A stretch of DNA of 14,966 nucleotides. Source: Spirochaetaceae bacterium (GTDB taxonomy: Bacteria; Spirochaetota; Spirochaetia; Treponematales; Breznakiellaceae). Below the pieces are notes generated by a model. The model worked only from the letters and a program-made list of their open reading frames with translations. It was not told where the DNA came from and searched no databases. Where the stretch lies: NCBI GenBank assembly GCA_031280115.1, contig JAITHF010000020.1, positions 1 through 14,966 on the forward strand, given 5' to 3'. Shown piece by piece: positions 1 through 7,198 of this stretch (position 1 is the first letter of the stretch; every line of letters begins with the position of its first letter). The position numbers and the translations under genes are program-made.

Positions 1-1
1 G

Positions 2-1009
2 GTCTTTGAACGCAAAATCCACGCTTTTATAAATCAGGCCGAGGGTATTATGCATACCGGCCAGCGGGATCTTATCCGTATCCGAGTGAGCAAACCTGCT
101 TTTGCCGCAGGATTCCGGGCCAAACACTTTGGCGAGATCCTCTACGCAAAAATCAAGAGCGAGTATGAGGCGGTAGTTGATAAATGTCAGGTGAAGATCT
201 ATCTTGGTTTCCCCGGTACGCCGGAATATGCCAAGCTGGAAGAACTGAAGAAAGAGGTCAACGAGATTTACAACAAGCGAGATGAACGCCTGAAGAGTCT
301 AACTGATGAGAGCGTGGAAGTCTTTTATAACTGTATTCTCTGCCAATCTTTCTCTCCTTCCCACGTCTGTATCATTACTCCCGAACGGCTTGGTTTGTGT
401 GGAGCTGTATCGTGGCTTGACGCTAAGGCGACTAATGAACTTGATCCTAATGGACCCTGCCAGATTGTTACTAAGGAACGAGTAGTGGATGATAATCTTG
501 GTATATGGGAAGATGTAAACGAAGTAGTACAACGAGACTCTCACGGTGCACTTCAACAGGTTACCCTTTATTCCATCCTGCAAGATCCTATGACAAGTTG
601 CGGTTGTTTTGAATGTATCTGTGGCATCGAACCGGCTACTAATGGGGTGGTCATAGTCAATCGAGAGCATACAGGAATGACTCCCCTGGGAATGACCTTC
701 TCCGAAATGGCCTCTATGACCGGCGGTGGAGTACAGACCCCCGGCTTTATGGGACATGGTAAACAGTTCATCTCTGCTAAGAAGTTTATGAAGGCGGAAG
801 GTGGTCCGGCTCGTATCGTGTGGATGCCTAAGGCTTTGAAGGAACTGGTAGGTCCAAAACTTAATGTTACGGCAAAAGAGTTTTATGGGATAGACGATTA
901 TACATCTATGATCGCTGATGAGACTGTAAGTGAAGATTCTGAAACTTTGATTTCTTTTCTGAACGAAAAACAACATCCGGTTTTGCAGTTGCAGCCTCTT
1001 TTGTCCTAA
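2..1009 (+). CDS. acsB: Acetyl-CoA synthase catalytic subunit, C-terminal part (5' end outside window)
   Basis: This is the last 335 or so residues of the CODH/ACS acetyl-CoA synthase, which joins a methyl group, CO and CoA at the Ni-Ni-4Fe4S A-cluster. The reading frame is open from base 2, and the ATG at 50 is internal, so the gene is cut by the window edge. Counting from base 2, the A-cluster cysteines are all present: C111, C114, C123 and C133 (the CILC stretch plus two more) and the C200-G-C202 motif. Their spacings (3, 9, 10, 67, 2) are those of Moorella AcsB Cys506/509/518/528/595/597. That implies an intact C-terminus of a protein of about 730 residues. It heads an operon with acsD, acsC and acsE, and a long hairpin follows its stop codon. 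No frameshift or missing ligand is seen. Confidence 0.97.
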   Translation, partial: VFERKIHAFINQAEGIMHTGQRDLIRIRVSKPAFAAGFRAKHFGEILYAKIKSEYEAVVDKCQVKIYLGFPGTPEYAKLEELKKEVNEIYNKRDERLKSLTDESVEVFYNCILCQSFSPSHVCIITPERLGLCGAVSWLDAKATNELDPNGPCQIVTKERVVDDNLGIWEDVNEVVQRDSHGALQQVTLYSILQDPMTSCGCFECICGIEPATNGVVIVNREHTGMTPLGMTFSEMASMTGGGVQTPGFMGHGKQFISAKKFMKAEGGPARIVWMPKALKELVGPKLNVTAKEFYGIDDYTSMIADETVSEDSETLISFLNEKQHPVLQLQPLLS

Positions 1010-1018
1010 TGAAGTAAT

Positions 1019-1053
1019 AATTCAGTATGTGGTCTAAAACCACATACTGAATT
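1019..1053 (+). terminator. 15-bp perfect hairpin between acsB and acsD (attenuator or processing stem)
   Basis: Arms 1019-1033 and 1039-1053 pair perfectly over 15 bp around the 5-nt loop ctaaa, starting 9 nt after the acsB stop. No strong U-run follows (gctttggttt), so full termination is doubtful. Partial termination, or an mRNA-stabilising or processing stem that sets AcsB apart from downstream subunit levels, fits as well. A smaller stem (1109-1114 with 1125-1130, 6 bp) lies further on in the same gap, 14 nt before the acsD ribosome binding site. Confidence 0.6.
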
Positions 1054-1144
1054 GCTTTGGTTTGAATTATAAAAATATAGGCATCTGTTGGCAGAGAATA
1101 TGTTTTTGCCTAACAAATAGCCTAGTTAGGAAATATTTATATAT

Positions 1145-1152
1145 AAAGGAGG
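1145..1152 (+). promoter_or_regulatory. Ribosome binding site deciding the acsD start
   Basis: AAAGGAGG lies 8 nt before the ATG at 1161. The frame is open upstream to 1062, but that extension would add 33 residues unlike any AcsD and lacks such a site. Confidence 0.85.
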
Positions 1153-1160
1153 AAACCGTT

Positions 1161-2105
1161 ATGCCATTTAAACGTGTTCCGCAAAAATTCAATGCCTCCA
1201 TCAAAGAGGTTGTGATAGGTACAGAGGGCAAGAGTTTTGCCCTTGGTGGAGAGAGTGTACTTCCCTTGTACAGTTTTGATGGAGATATTAAGAATCCACC
1301 TAAGGTGGGTATCGAAGTTTCGGATCTTGGTCCGAACCGAGAAATTCCTGGTATCGCCGAGTTCTATAAAGGGGTTGAAAGTATCCCCGATGTAGCAAAG
1401 CGAGCCTGTGAAGCTAAGGGGGTAAATTTTGTATCCCTGGTACTTGAAAGTGCAGATCCCAACAAACAAAATAAGTCTGTGGAAGAGTGCGCCAAGCTAT
1501 GTAAGGAAGTTGCCGAAAAAGTAACTCTGCCTTTGGTCATTCAGGGAAGCAAAAATGTTGATAAAGACAAAGAACTCTTCCCTAAGATTGCAGAAGCTTT
1601 GGAGGGGAAAAATGTGCTGTTGTTGTCTGCAAAAGAAGAAAACTATAAAGCCATAGCGGTAGCCGCGGTTCAAGCATATAATCAGAAAATTGGAGGAGAG
1701 TCTGCGGTAGATATCAACTTAGCAAAACAGCTCAATGTAGTCATTTCTCAGCTTGGAATCAGCACTGATAACGTGGTTATGAATAACGGATCTGCTGCAG
1801 CAGGTTATGGGTTTGAATATATTGCATCTACCCTTGATCGAGTCAAAGCTGCTGCCCTTGCTCAAAATGACGCCATGCTCCAAATACCGATTATTACCCC
1901 GGTAGGAGAGCAGGCATGGTCTGTAGGAGAAGCTCTTAAGAGTGAAGCAGATGCCCCAAAAAATTGGGGCCCGGCGGAACAACGTGGTATTGATATGGAA
2001 GTTGTTACCGCTGTTGCTGACATTGCTTCTGGTTCAAACGCAGTTATCTTGCGACATCCAGTCTCGATAGCTACCATTTCGCAGCTTATTTCAGAACTTA
2101 TGTGA
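1161..2105 (+). CDS. acsD: Corrinoid/iron-sulfur protein small subunit
   Basis: AcsD is the small (beta/delta-type) subunit of the corrinoid iron-sulfur protein, which carries the methyl group between AcsE and AcsB in the cytoplasm. The product is 314 residues, close to the roughly 320 of the family. It begins MPFKRVPQKF and continues with the family-like segment VIGTEGKSFALGGESVLPLY, followed by a TIM-barrel-like fold with a GPNREIPGIAEFY stretch. The subunit has no cofactor cysteine cluster, as expected. The start is set by a strong ribosome binding site. acsC follows after 22 nt with its own site, so the two subunits are co-translated from one message. The gene is AT-richer than the genes beyond 4390 (25 to 29 G+C per 60 bases in two lines counted). 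Confidence 0.95.
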   Translation: MPFKRVPQKFNASIKEVVIGTEGKSFALGGESVLPLYSFDGDIKNPPKVGIEVSDLGPNREIPGIAEFYKGVESIPDVAKRACEAKGVNFVSLVLESADPNKQNKSVEECAKLCKEVAEKVTLPLVIQGSKNVDKDKELFPKIAEALEGKNVLLLSAKEENYKAIAVAAVQAYNQKIGGESAVDINLAKQLNVVISQLGISTDNVVMNNGSAAAGYGFEYIASTLDRVKAAALAQNDAMLQIPIITPVGEQAWSVGEALKSEADAPKNWGPAEQRGIDMEVVTAVADIASGSNAVILRHPVSIATISQLISELM

Positions 2106-2127
2106 TTCAGAGAAAGGAGAGTAAAAT

Positions 2128-3459
2128 ATGGCACTTAAAGGACTGGATATTTTCAAATTCACCCCTAAGACGAACTGCAAAGAGTGTGGTAGCCCAACCT
2201 GTATGGCCTTTGCTATGAAAGTTGCTCAAGGTGCAATCGGCCTTGATAAATGTACCCACATGTCTCCTGATGCATTGGAGAAGCTTGGCGAAGCAACCGC
2301 TCCTCCTATGAAAACTATCAAGATAGGCGCTGGAGATGCGGAATATACTTTGGGAGGAGAAACGGTACTCTTCAGACATGAGAAGACTTTTGTCTCTCAA
2401 AGTCTATATGGAGTAAATGTATGCTCCAACTGTGTAGATACCGCTTTACCTGAACTTCAGATTGTTGATTACGTTCGTATTGGTGAGCGTATGCATGTTG
2501 AACTGATCAATGTGGAGTATGGAGGAGATAAAGGGAAATATCTTGATACAGTGAAGAAAACGCTTGCAGCAAAGCGAACCTTGATCCTTAGCGTCTCTGA
2601 TGTAGATGCAGCCAAAGCTGCTTTGGAACTTACCAAAGAGAGTAAACCTATCCTTAATGGCGCAAACGAATCCAATTTTAAGGAAATGAGCGCCCTTGCT
2701 ACAGATTTTGGAGTAGTCTTGGGGGTTACTGGAAAAACCCTAGACGCAATATACGACACGGTTAAGTCTATTGAGGATCTGGGAAACAAGAACTTGATCA
2801 TTGATGTAGGTACTGTTTCTATCAAAGAAGCATTCTCCAATACGGTGCAGATCCGGCGTGCGGCTCTTAAAGATGGAGATCGCACATGCGGTTATCCTTC
2901 CATTGTAAATGTGGGAAAACTTGCTCCTAAGGATAGTGTGTTACAGGTAGCTCTTGCCTCCCTCTTTACCATGAAGTATGGTTCTATCATTCTTTTGAGT
3001 GGTATGAGCTATGCTCAAGCATTACCTCTTTATGGTCTGAGGCAGAATATCTTCACAGACCCGCAGAAGCCGATGAAGGTCGAACCGGGTATTTATCCTA
3101 TAAACGGTGCGGATGAGAATGCTGTTTGTGCAACAACGGTAGATTTTGCCCTTACCTATTTTGTGGTTTCCGGAGAACTCGAACGCTCTGGTATTCCTGT
3201 AAACCTGCTCATTTCTGATGCAGGTGGATATTCTGTACTTACCGCATGGGCGGCGGGTAAACTCTCAGCTAGTTCAATTACCAAGTTCATTAAAGAACAG
3301 GAGATCGAGAGCAAGCTGAAAAGCCGTAATTTGCTCCTTCCTGGTAAGGTTGCGGTACTCAAGGGCGAACTTGAAGAAAATCTGCCTGGATGGAAGATTA
3401 TCGTGGCGCCCAATGAGGCTGTAGAGATAGTCAAATTCCTCAAAGAACTGAAAGTATAA
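2128..3459 (+). CDS. acsC: Corrinoid/iron-sulfur protein large subunit
   Basis: AcsC binds the corrinoid and a low-potential 4Fe-4S cluster that reactivates Co(II). At 443 residues it has the usual family length. The N-terminal cluster motif is visible as C17-x2-C20-x4-C25-x16-C42. A central TIM-barrel region follows, and a C-terminal corrinoid-binding region (about residues 330-443) contains SGIPVNLLISDAGGYSVLTAW. The ribosome binding site AAAGGAGA sits 7 nt before the ATG. It lies between acsD and acsE in the same operon and forms the heterodimer with AcsD. No unusual feature is seen apart from the low GC shared with acsD. Confidence 0.96.
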   Translation: MALKGLDIFKFTPKTNCKECGSPTCMAFAMKVAQGAIGLDKCTHMSPDALEKLGEATAPPMKTIKIGAGDAEYTLGGETVLFRHEKTFVSQSLYGVNVCSNCVDTALPELQIVDYVRIGERMHVELINVEYGGDKGKYLDTVKKTLAAKRTLILSVSDVDAAKAALELTKESKPILNGANESNFKEMSALATDFGVVLGVTGKTLDAIYDTVKSIEDLGNKNLIIDVGTVSIKEAFSNTVQIRRAALKDGDRTCGYPSIVNVGKLAPKDSVLQVALASLFTMKYGSIILLSGMSYAQALPLYGLRQNIFTDPQKPMKVEPGIYPINGADENAVCATTVDFALTYFVVSGELERSGIPVNLLISDAGGYSVLTAWAAGKLSASSITKFIKEQEIESKLKSRNLLLPGKVAVLKGELEENLPGWKIIVAPNEAVEIVKFLKELKV

Positions 3460-3465
3460 GGTAGT

Positions 3466-3503
3466 GGGGTAGTGGTTAGGTGTTAAAAATAGTCCGCTAC
3501 CCC
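3466..3503 (+). promoter_or_regulatory. Possible hairpin in the acsC-acsE gap
   Basis: Arms 3466-3475 (ggggtagtgg) and 3494-3503 (ccgctacccc) can form a 10-bp stem with one G-U pair and an 18-nt loop, followed by AU-rich sequence. It may modulate read-through into acsE. The acsE ribosome binding site (AAGGAG, 3529-3534) lies outside the stem. Confidence 0.4.
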
Positions 3504-3540
3504 TATAATTTCTAACCCATTAACAATTAAGGAGTAAGAT

Positions 3541-4326
3541 ATGGGAAAATTTGTAATGATAGGTGAAAATATTCACTGTATTGCGCCATCTATCCGTAAG
3601 GCTATGGATGAGCGGGATGAAAAACCGATCCTTGAGCGGGCGGAAAAGCAGTTGAAAGCCGGCGCGACCTACCTTGATTTTAACATCGGGCCAGCACGTA
3701 AAGGCAGTAAGGGCCTTATGGCATGGGGTATCAAGCTTTTGCAATCCCGCTTTGACAACGTACCCATTGCTCTTGATACTGCTGATATTACCGAAATCGA
3801 AGACGGCATAAAAGTTTATAACCGTGCAAAAGGCAAACCGATTGTAAACTCCGCCGATGCTGGCGATCGCAAAAAATATATCGACGTTGCGGCGGCAAAT
3901 GACGCTATCGTTTTTGCGCTCTGTTCCAAAGAAGGAGTCCCTGCGGACAACGCCGAGCGTGAACAATATATGCAGGAAATGCTTGAACACGGCATGGGGC
4001 TTGGCATGGAACCAACGGATATGTGGTTTGATCCCCTCTATATCGTTATTAAAGGTATGCAGGATAAACAAAGAGATGTTCTCAATTTCATAAAAACTCT
4101 TGCCGACCAAGGACTTAATTCCACTGGCGGTCTTTCTAACGTATCCAATGGTATGCCCAAGGAAGTTCGCCCCCAAGTAAATTCCATTATGATCGCCATG
4201 TCTATCGCTATGGGACTAACCTCTGCTATCGTGAATCCTTGCGAGATTCAGCTTAACCAAGCCATCCGCACAGCAGACATCATCATGGATAACGAACTGT
4301 TTGCTGATTCTTTCTTGCAAATCTAA
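3541..4326 (+). CDS. acsE: Methyltetrahydrofolate:corrinoid/iron-sulfur protein methyltransferase
   Basis: AcsE moves the N5-methyl group of methyl-tetrahydrofolate to cob(I)amide of AcsC/AcsD, linking the methyl branch to acetyl-CoA synthesis. The 261-residue product matches the length of Moorella MeTr (about 262). It is a pterin-binding TIM barrel: IGENIH near residue 7, LDFNIGP at 45, D79 in the ALDT strand, N103 in PIVNSADAG, D164 in WFDPLY and N203 in GLSNVSNG. These fall in the segments that bind the pterin in this family, and N203 corresponds to the catalytic Asn. AAGGAG precedes the ATG by 6 nt. One line counted here has 32 G+C per 60 bases, higher than in acsD. It is the last gene of the operon in this window. 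Confidence 0.95.
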   Translation: MGKFVMIGENIHCIAPSIRKAMDERDEKPILERAEKQLKAGATYLDFNIGPARKGSKGLMAWGIKLLQSRFDNVPIALDTADITEIEDGIKVYNRAKGKPIVNSADAGDRKKYIDVAAANDAIVFALCSKEGVPADNAEREQYMQEMLEHGMGLGMEPTDMWFDPLYIVIKGMQDKQRDVLNFIKTLADQGLNSTGGLSNVSNGMPKEVRPQVNSIMIAMSIAMGLTSAIVNPCEIQLNQAIRTADIIMDNELFADSFLQI

Positions 4327-4335
4327 CCTTATACA

Positions 4336-4365
4336 CTGCCCGAAAAATTAAAACTTTTCGGGCAG
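4336..4365. terminator. Bidirectional hairpin between convergent acsE and amrS
   Basis: Arms 4336-4346 (ctgcccgaaaa) and 4355-4365 pair over 11 bp around an 8-nt A-rich loop. It sits 9 nt after the acsE stop and 24 nt beyond the end of the convergent radical SAM gene, the expected place for a shared terminator. Neither side has a classic U-tract. Confidence 0.6.
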
Positions 4366-4389
4366 AGTGAACTCCCGTCTAACTAACAT

Positions 4390-5397
4390 CTAAATATACC
4401 GGAAAGGCGCCGGCTTTCCGCAATACCTGCAATAATACTTGTTTCCCTTAAAACTTAAACCGCCACGCTCGATATGATAACCGTAACGCTGTACCAGTAA
4501 GCCGTTACAATGAGGGCAAAACGTATCGTTAGGTTCGCCAGCTATGTTGCCGGAATACACATAAGACAAAACATCCCGGGCTTTGCGGACAATAGAAACA
4601 AGATGTGCCGGATCAGTCGGGGGCGCCGTCCACGTATAATCAGGATGATACGCCGAGAGATGCCAGGGTATGCGCGGGGAAATACTACGAAGCACATCGA
4701 TACATCGCTGGATTTCTTCGTCCCCGTCGTTAAGCCCCGGAATTACCAGGGTAGTAACCTCTAGCGGCACTTCCATCTCCCAGGCCTTGGCAATGAAATC
4801 TATTGCGGCAGACAAATCCCCGCCCAAAATTTGGGTATAGGTCTCTTCAGAATGGCATTTCAAGTCAACATTCGCGGCATCGGTAAGGCTAAGGATCGCT
4901 TCCGCCGCTTCATCAGCCACGGTCCCATTACTCACAAGCACATTGGCAATCCCTGACTTCCGGGCAAGCGCCATGCAGTCTAAGAGAAATTCCGCATGAA
5001 TAAGCGGCTCCGAGTAGGTATAGGCGATCTGCGCCGATCCTGCCGCCTTTGCCCGGCAGATTATATCGTTTGGTGAAAAATATTGCGCCGGAGCGCCGGT
5101 ATTCTGGGAAATGCGCCAGTTCTGGCAGAAAGGGCAGCGCAGATTGCATCCTACAAAGCCCACGGAAAAGACAGAAGATCCGGGGCGGTAATGGTAGAGG
5201 GGCTTTTTCTCAATCGGGTCCAGCGCCGCCGCAGTGACCGCGCCGTAATAGGGGATGATTCCCGCCCCGCCTTGGTTTCCCCTTACACCGCATACCCCGC
5301 GTCCGCCGTCAGGTATCCGGCATTTTCGGGGACAGAGGCGGCACTGGACAACGTTTTCCGGAAGCGCCGTAATATACCGCGCCTGGGGCTTCTGCAT
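4390..5397 (-). CDS. amrS: AmmeMemoRadiSam-system radical SAM enzyme
   Basis: A 335-residue radical SAM protein of the AmrS type, whose substrate is not established. The N-terminus has a four-cysteine region (C19, C22, C26, C36, in CRLCPRKC and GRGVCGVRGN). The radical SAM cluster motif is C84-x3-C88-x2-C91 within GCNLRCPFCQNW, preceded by the family stretch DPIEKKPLYHYRPG. A C-terminal zinc-ribbon-like pair of CxxC motifs lies at C294/C297 and C323/C326. The usual partners AmrA and AmrB are not in the window. It follows the 121-residue gene by 5 nt, and its ribosome binding site (GGCGGG, 8 nt before ATG) lies inside the end of that gene, so the pair is probably translationally coupled. Family assignment is firm and the role is not known. 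Confidence 0.88.
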   Translation of the reverse strand: MQKPQARYITALPENVVQCRLCPRKCRIPDGGRGVCGVRGNQGGAGIIPYYGAVTAAALDPIEKKPLYHYRPGSSVFSVGFVGCNLRCPFCQNWRISQNTGAPAQYFSPNDIICRAKAAGSAQIAYTYSEPLIHAEFLLDCMALARKSGIANVLVSNGTVADEAAEAILSLTDAANVDLKCHSEETYTQILGGDLSAAIDFIAKAWEMEVPLEVTTLVIPGLNDGDEEIQRCIDVLRSISPRIPWHLSAYHPDYTWTAPPTDPAHLVSIVRKARDVLSYVYSGNIAGEPNDTFCPHCNGLLVQRYGYHIERGGLSFKGNKYYCRYCGKPAPFRYI

Positions 5398-5402
5398 TGC
5401 TG

Positions 5403-5768
5403 TTACCCGCCTGAGATGCGTTCCGCTGGATTGCTTGTTTTATGCACAAACCGGATAGGATCATCCACCTCAAAAAGCTCAAACAGTATCCCCCGGGCGC
5501 CCTTACGGATCCACAATTTTACAAGCGGCGCAGTGTCTCCGTCTTCGGTTACTGCTGAATGGGCTTCCTCTGCGCCCAAAACGTCTTCCAGCTTGAATTC
5601 CATTACTGTCGGGCTTTCGCCCAACGGATCGTACACAAGGATAAGTTTGTTCTTGTCAGAAGGATGCTGCCGGGGGCAGCCGGTAAACGGAATCCCGTTT
5701 TTGGATGCCCCGTCAGAATAACGGGCGATTTTATAGAGCGGCGGCAATACCTCAAAATAACTGATCAT
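5403..5768 (-). CDS. Uncharacterised small protein upstream of amrS
   Basis: A 121-residue acidic, soluble protein that I do not recognise. It has no signal peptide or membrane segment. Notable stretches are MISYFEVLPPLYKIARYSDG at the start, CPRQHPSDKNKLILVYDPLG in the middle and LVKLWIRKGARGILFELFEV near the end, which read as beta-rich. The start chosen is the ATG at 5768, because GAGGAGGG lies 9 nt before it. A TTG six bases further upstream would be only 3 nt from that site. It is the first gene of a two-gene unit with amrS, so it may be functionally linked to the radical SAM enzyme. Confidence 0.75.
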   Translation of the reverse strand: MISYFEVLPPLYKIARYSDGASKNGIPFTGCPRQHPSDKNKLILVYDPLGESPTVMEFKLEDVLGAEEAHSAVTEDGDTAPLVKLWIRKGARGILFELFEVDDPIRFVHKTSNPAERISGG

Positions 5769-5777
5769 GTTCAAATT

Positions 5778-5785
5778 CCCTCCTC
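5778..5785 (-). promoter_or_regulatory. Ribosome binding site deciding the 5768 start
   Basis: On the minus strand GAGGAGGG is 9 nt from the ATG at 5768 and 3 nt from the in-frame TTG at 5774. This favours the ATG. Confidence 0.75.
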
Positions 5786-5814
5786 ACATAAACCGCGCCA
5801 TGACGCGCTGTTGA

Positions 5815-5842
5815 TTGTTACCGGCGAAACAGGTAGTATAAA
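5815..5842 (+). promoter_or_regulatory. Candidate sigma70-type promoter for the nudC-cdd-dehydrogenase genes
   Basis: TTGTTA (5815-5820), a 16-nt spacer and TATAAA (5837-5842) lie 24 nt before the nudC start codon, in a 98-bp gap between divergent genes. An overlapping alternative is TTGATT, 17 nt, TAGTAT. ACCGGC occurs twice, at 5820 and 5842, around the -10 region. Confidence 0.4.
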
Positions 5843-5866
5843 CCGGCAGCATCATGGAGGTTCACC

Positions 5867-6667
5867 TTGTATAACACTGTACACCAGGGGGCATATCTTT
5901 TTCAAGGGAATATGCTGGTGGTTCCCGCGGACATTCCCGGCCCCTCTGTCTATGACCCTGTTCCTTTAGAGAAGATACGCGGCGCCTTCGGCGCGCTTCC
6001 TGTGGCCGCGTTTCCTGACAGCGCCGCAGGTCCAGATATATGGAGCGCAGAGGTGCCGGCAGACAGGGCGCTCCCTTCCGGCTGGCGCTCGCTCCATCCC
6101 CGCCAGGCGGTCGCGGCTGCGGCGCAGGCGCGCCGGCTCTTTCGGGCGTATCACATCGTCCAGTGGCGGCGGGAATCGGTGTTCTGCGGAACCTGCGGGA
6201 GCCTTAATCAGGACTCCCCTGCGGAGCTTGCGCGGCTTTGCCCTGTTTGCGGCAGGCATGAATACCCGCGCATATCGCCGGCGGTTATCGTGCTTGTTAT
6301 CAATGATCGGAACGAGGCGCTTTTAGTGCATAATAAAAACTTCGCCCCCGGGGTTTACAGCCTTATCGCCGGATTTAACGAAGCAGGGGAGACTTTGGAG
6401 ATGACCGCGGCGCGGGAAGTCCGGGAAGAAACAGGGCTTGAGGTGCGGGACATCCGGTACCTTACCTCCCAGCCCTGGCCCTTTCCCAATTCCCTCATGG
6501 CCGGTTTTGCCGCCCGTTATGCCGGCGGGGCCGTCTGCGCCGACGGCGTTGAAATCGAAGACGCCCGCTGGTTCAAACAAAGCCGTATACCCCAGCTTCC
6601 GGCGCAGGGTTCTGTGTCCCGTTATATTATAGACCTGTGGCTTGAGGGGGCGCCGCCTTTTCATTAA
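5867..6667 (+). CDS. nudC: NudC-type NADH pyrophosphatase / NAD-cap hydrolase (TTG start)
   Basis: A 266-residue Nudix hydrolase of the NudC subfamily, which cleaves NAD(H) to NMN(H) and AMP and, in E. coli, removes NAD caps from RNA. The zinc ribbon is C107-x2-C110 and C125-x2-C128, followed by YPRISPAVI. The Nudix box runs from G169 to V193 with E175 and R183-E184-V-R-E187-E188-T-G190. The subfamily signature SQPWPFPNS is at 201-209, which separates NudC from other Nudix enzymes. The start is the TTG at 5867, because GGAGG (5856-5860) is 6 nt upstream and the next in-frame ATG would remove 15 residues without a ribosome binding site. It is first in a tight + strand set, and cdd starts 9 nt after its stop. 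Confidence 0.92.
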   Translation: MYNTVHQGAYLFQGNMLVVPADIPGPSVYDPVPLEKIRGAFGALPVAAFPDSAAGPDIWSAEVPADRALPSGWRSLHPRQAVAAAAQARRLFRAYHIVQWRRESVFCGTCGSLNQDSPAELARLCPVCGRHEYPRISPAVIVLVINDRNEALLVHNKNFAPGVYSLIAGFNEAGETLEMTAAREVREETGLEVRDIRYLTSQPWPFPNSLMAGFAARYAGGAVCADGVEIEDARWFKQSRIPQLPAQGSVSRYIIDLWLEGAPPFH

Positions 6668-6676
6668 GATAAAAGC

Positions 6677-7171
6677 ATGACAGAAAAACAACACCCGTCA
6701 AACCGGGACGCAGGCGCCCTTTCGGCGCCCCTGGAAGGCATAAACGATATAAAAGACATGAACGAATTGTTTGAACGCGCAAAGCGCGCCGCTTTGTCCG
6801 CCTACGCGCCGTATTCCCGTTTTCGGGTAGGCGCCGCGCTTCTTGCCGAGAGCGGGGCGATATATACAGGCTGCAACGTGGAGAACCGGTCTTACGGGCT
6901 TACGATATGCGCTGAACGGAACGCCCTGGCCCTGGCTGTGGGCAGCGGGGAACGGTCTTTTGCGGCCATCGCGGTTGCCGCGCTTGATTCAGATGTTCCT
7001 GTAGGCCCCTGCGGCGCGTGCCGGCAGGTATTAAGCGAGTTTATGAAACCTGAGGCGCAGGTCCGCTTCGGCGGCGCCTGCGGGAAAATAGTTGACACCA
7101 CGATCGGTATCCTGTACCCCTATGACTCCCTTCAAGGCTTCGCGCCGCCAGAAATCGGGAACACGCTATAA
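6677..7171 (+). CDS. cdd: Cytidine deaminase
   Basis: This enzyme deaminates cytidine and deoxycytidine in pyrimidine salvage. The zinc and catalytic residues are C78-A-E80 in LTICAERNAL and C112/C115 in PCGACRQVLSEF. Substrate-binding segments YSRFRVGAALL and GCNVENRSYGLT are present. The reading given is 164 residues, about 27 more than the usual homotetrameric enzyme. The ATG at 6758 (MNELFERAKRAALSAYAPYS) would give a typical 137-residue protein and may be the true start. Neither ATG has a convincing ribosome binding site. Between them lies a ggcgcc hairpin (6713-6718 with 6724-6729). The enzyme is certain; the start is not. Confidence 0.9.
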   Translation: MTEKQHPSNRDAGALSAPLEGINDIKDMNELFERAKRAALSAYAPYSRFRVGAALLAESGAIYTGCNVENRSYGLTICAERNALALAVGSGERSFAAIAVAALDSDVPVGPCGACRQVLSEFMKPEAQVRFGGACGKIVDTTIGILYPYDSLQGFAPPEIGNTL

Positions 7172-7198
7172 AAACATGAAGGATAAAAGGATAAAAAT

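Noticed and set aside
299..976. 225-residue minus-strand frame inside acsB
   Set aside because: It lies opposite a confidently identified gene with all A-cluster ligands and has no recognisable features.
1062..1160. N-terminal extension of AcsD
   Set aside because: It is Cys-rich, unrelated to the family, and the strong ribosome binding site at 1145-1152 fits the ATG at 1161.
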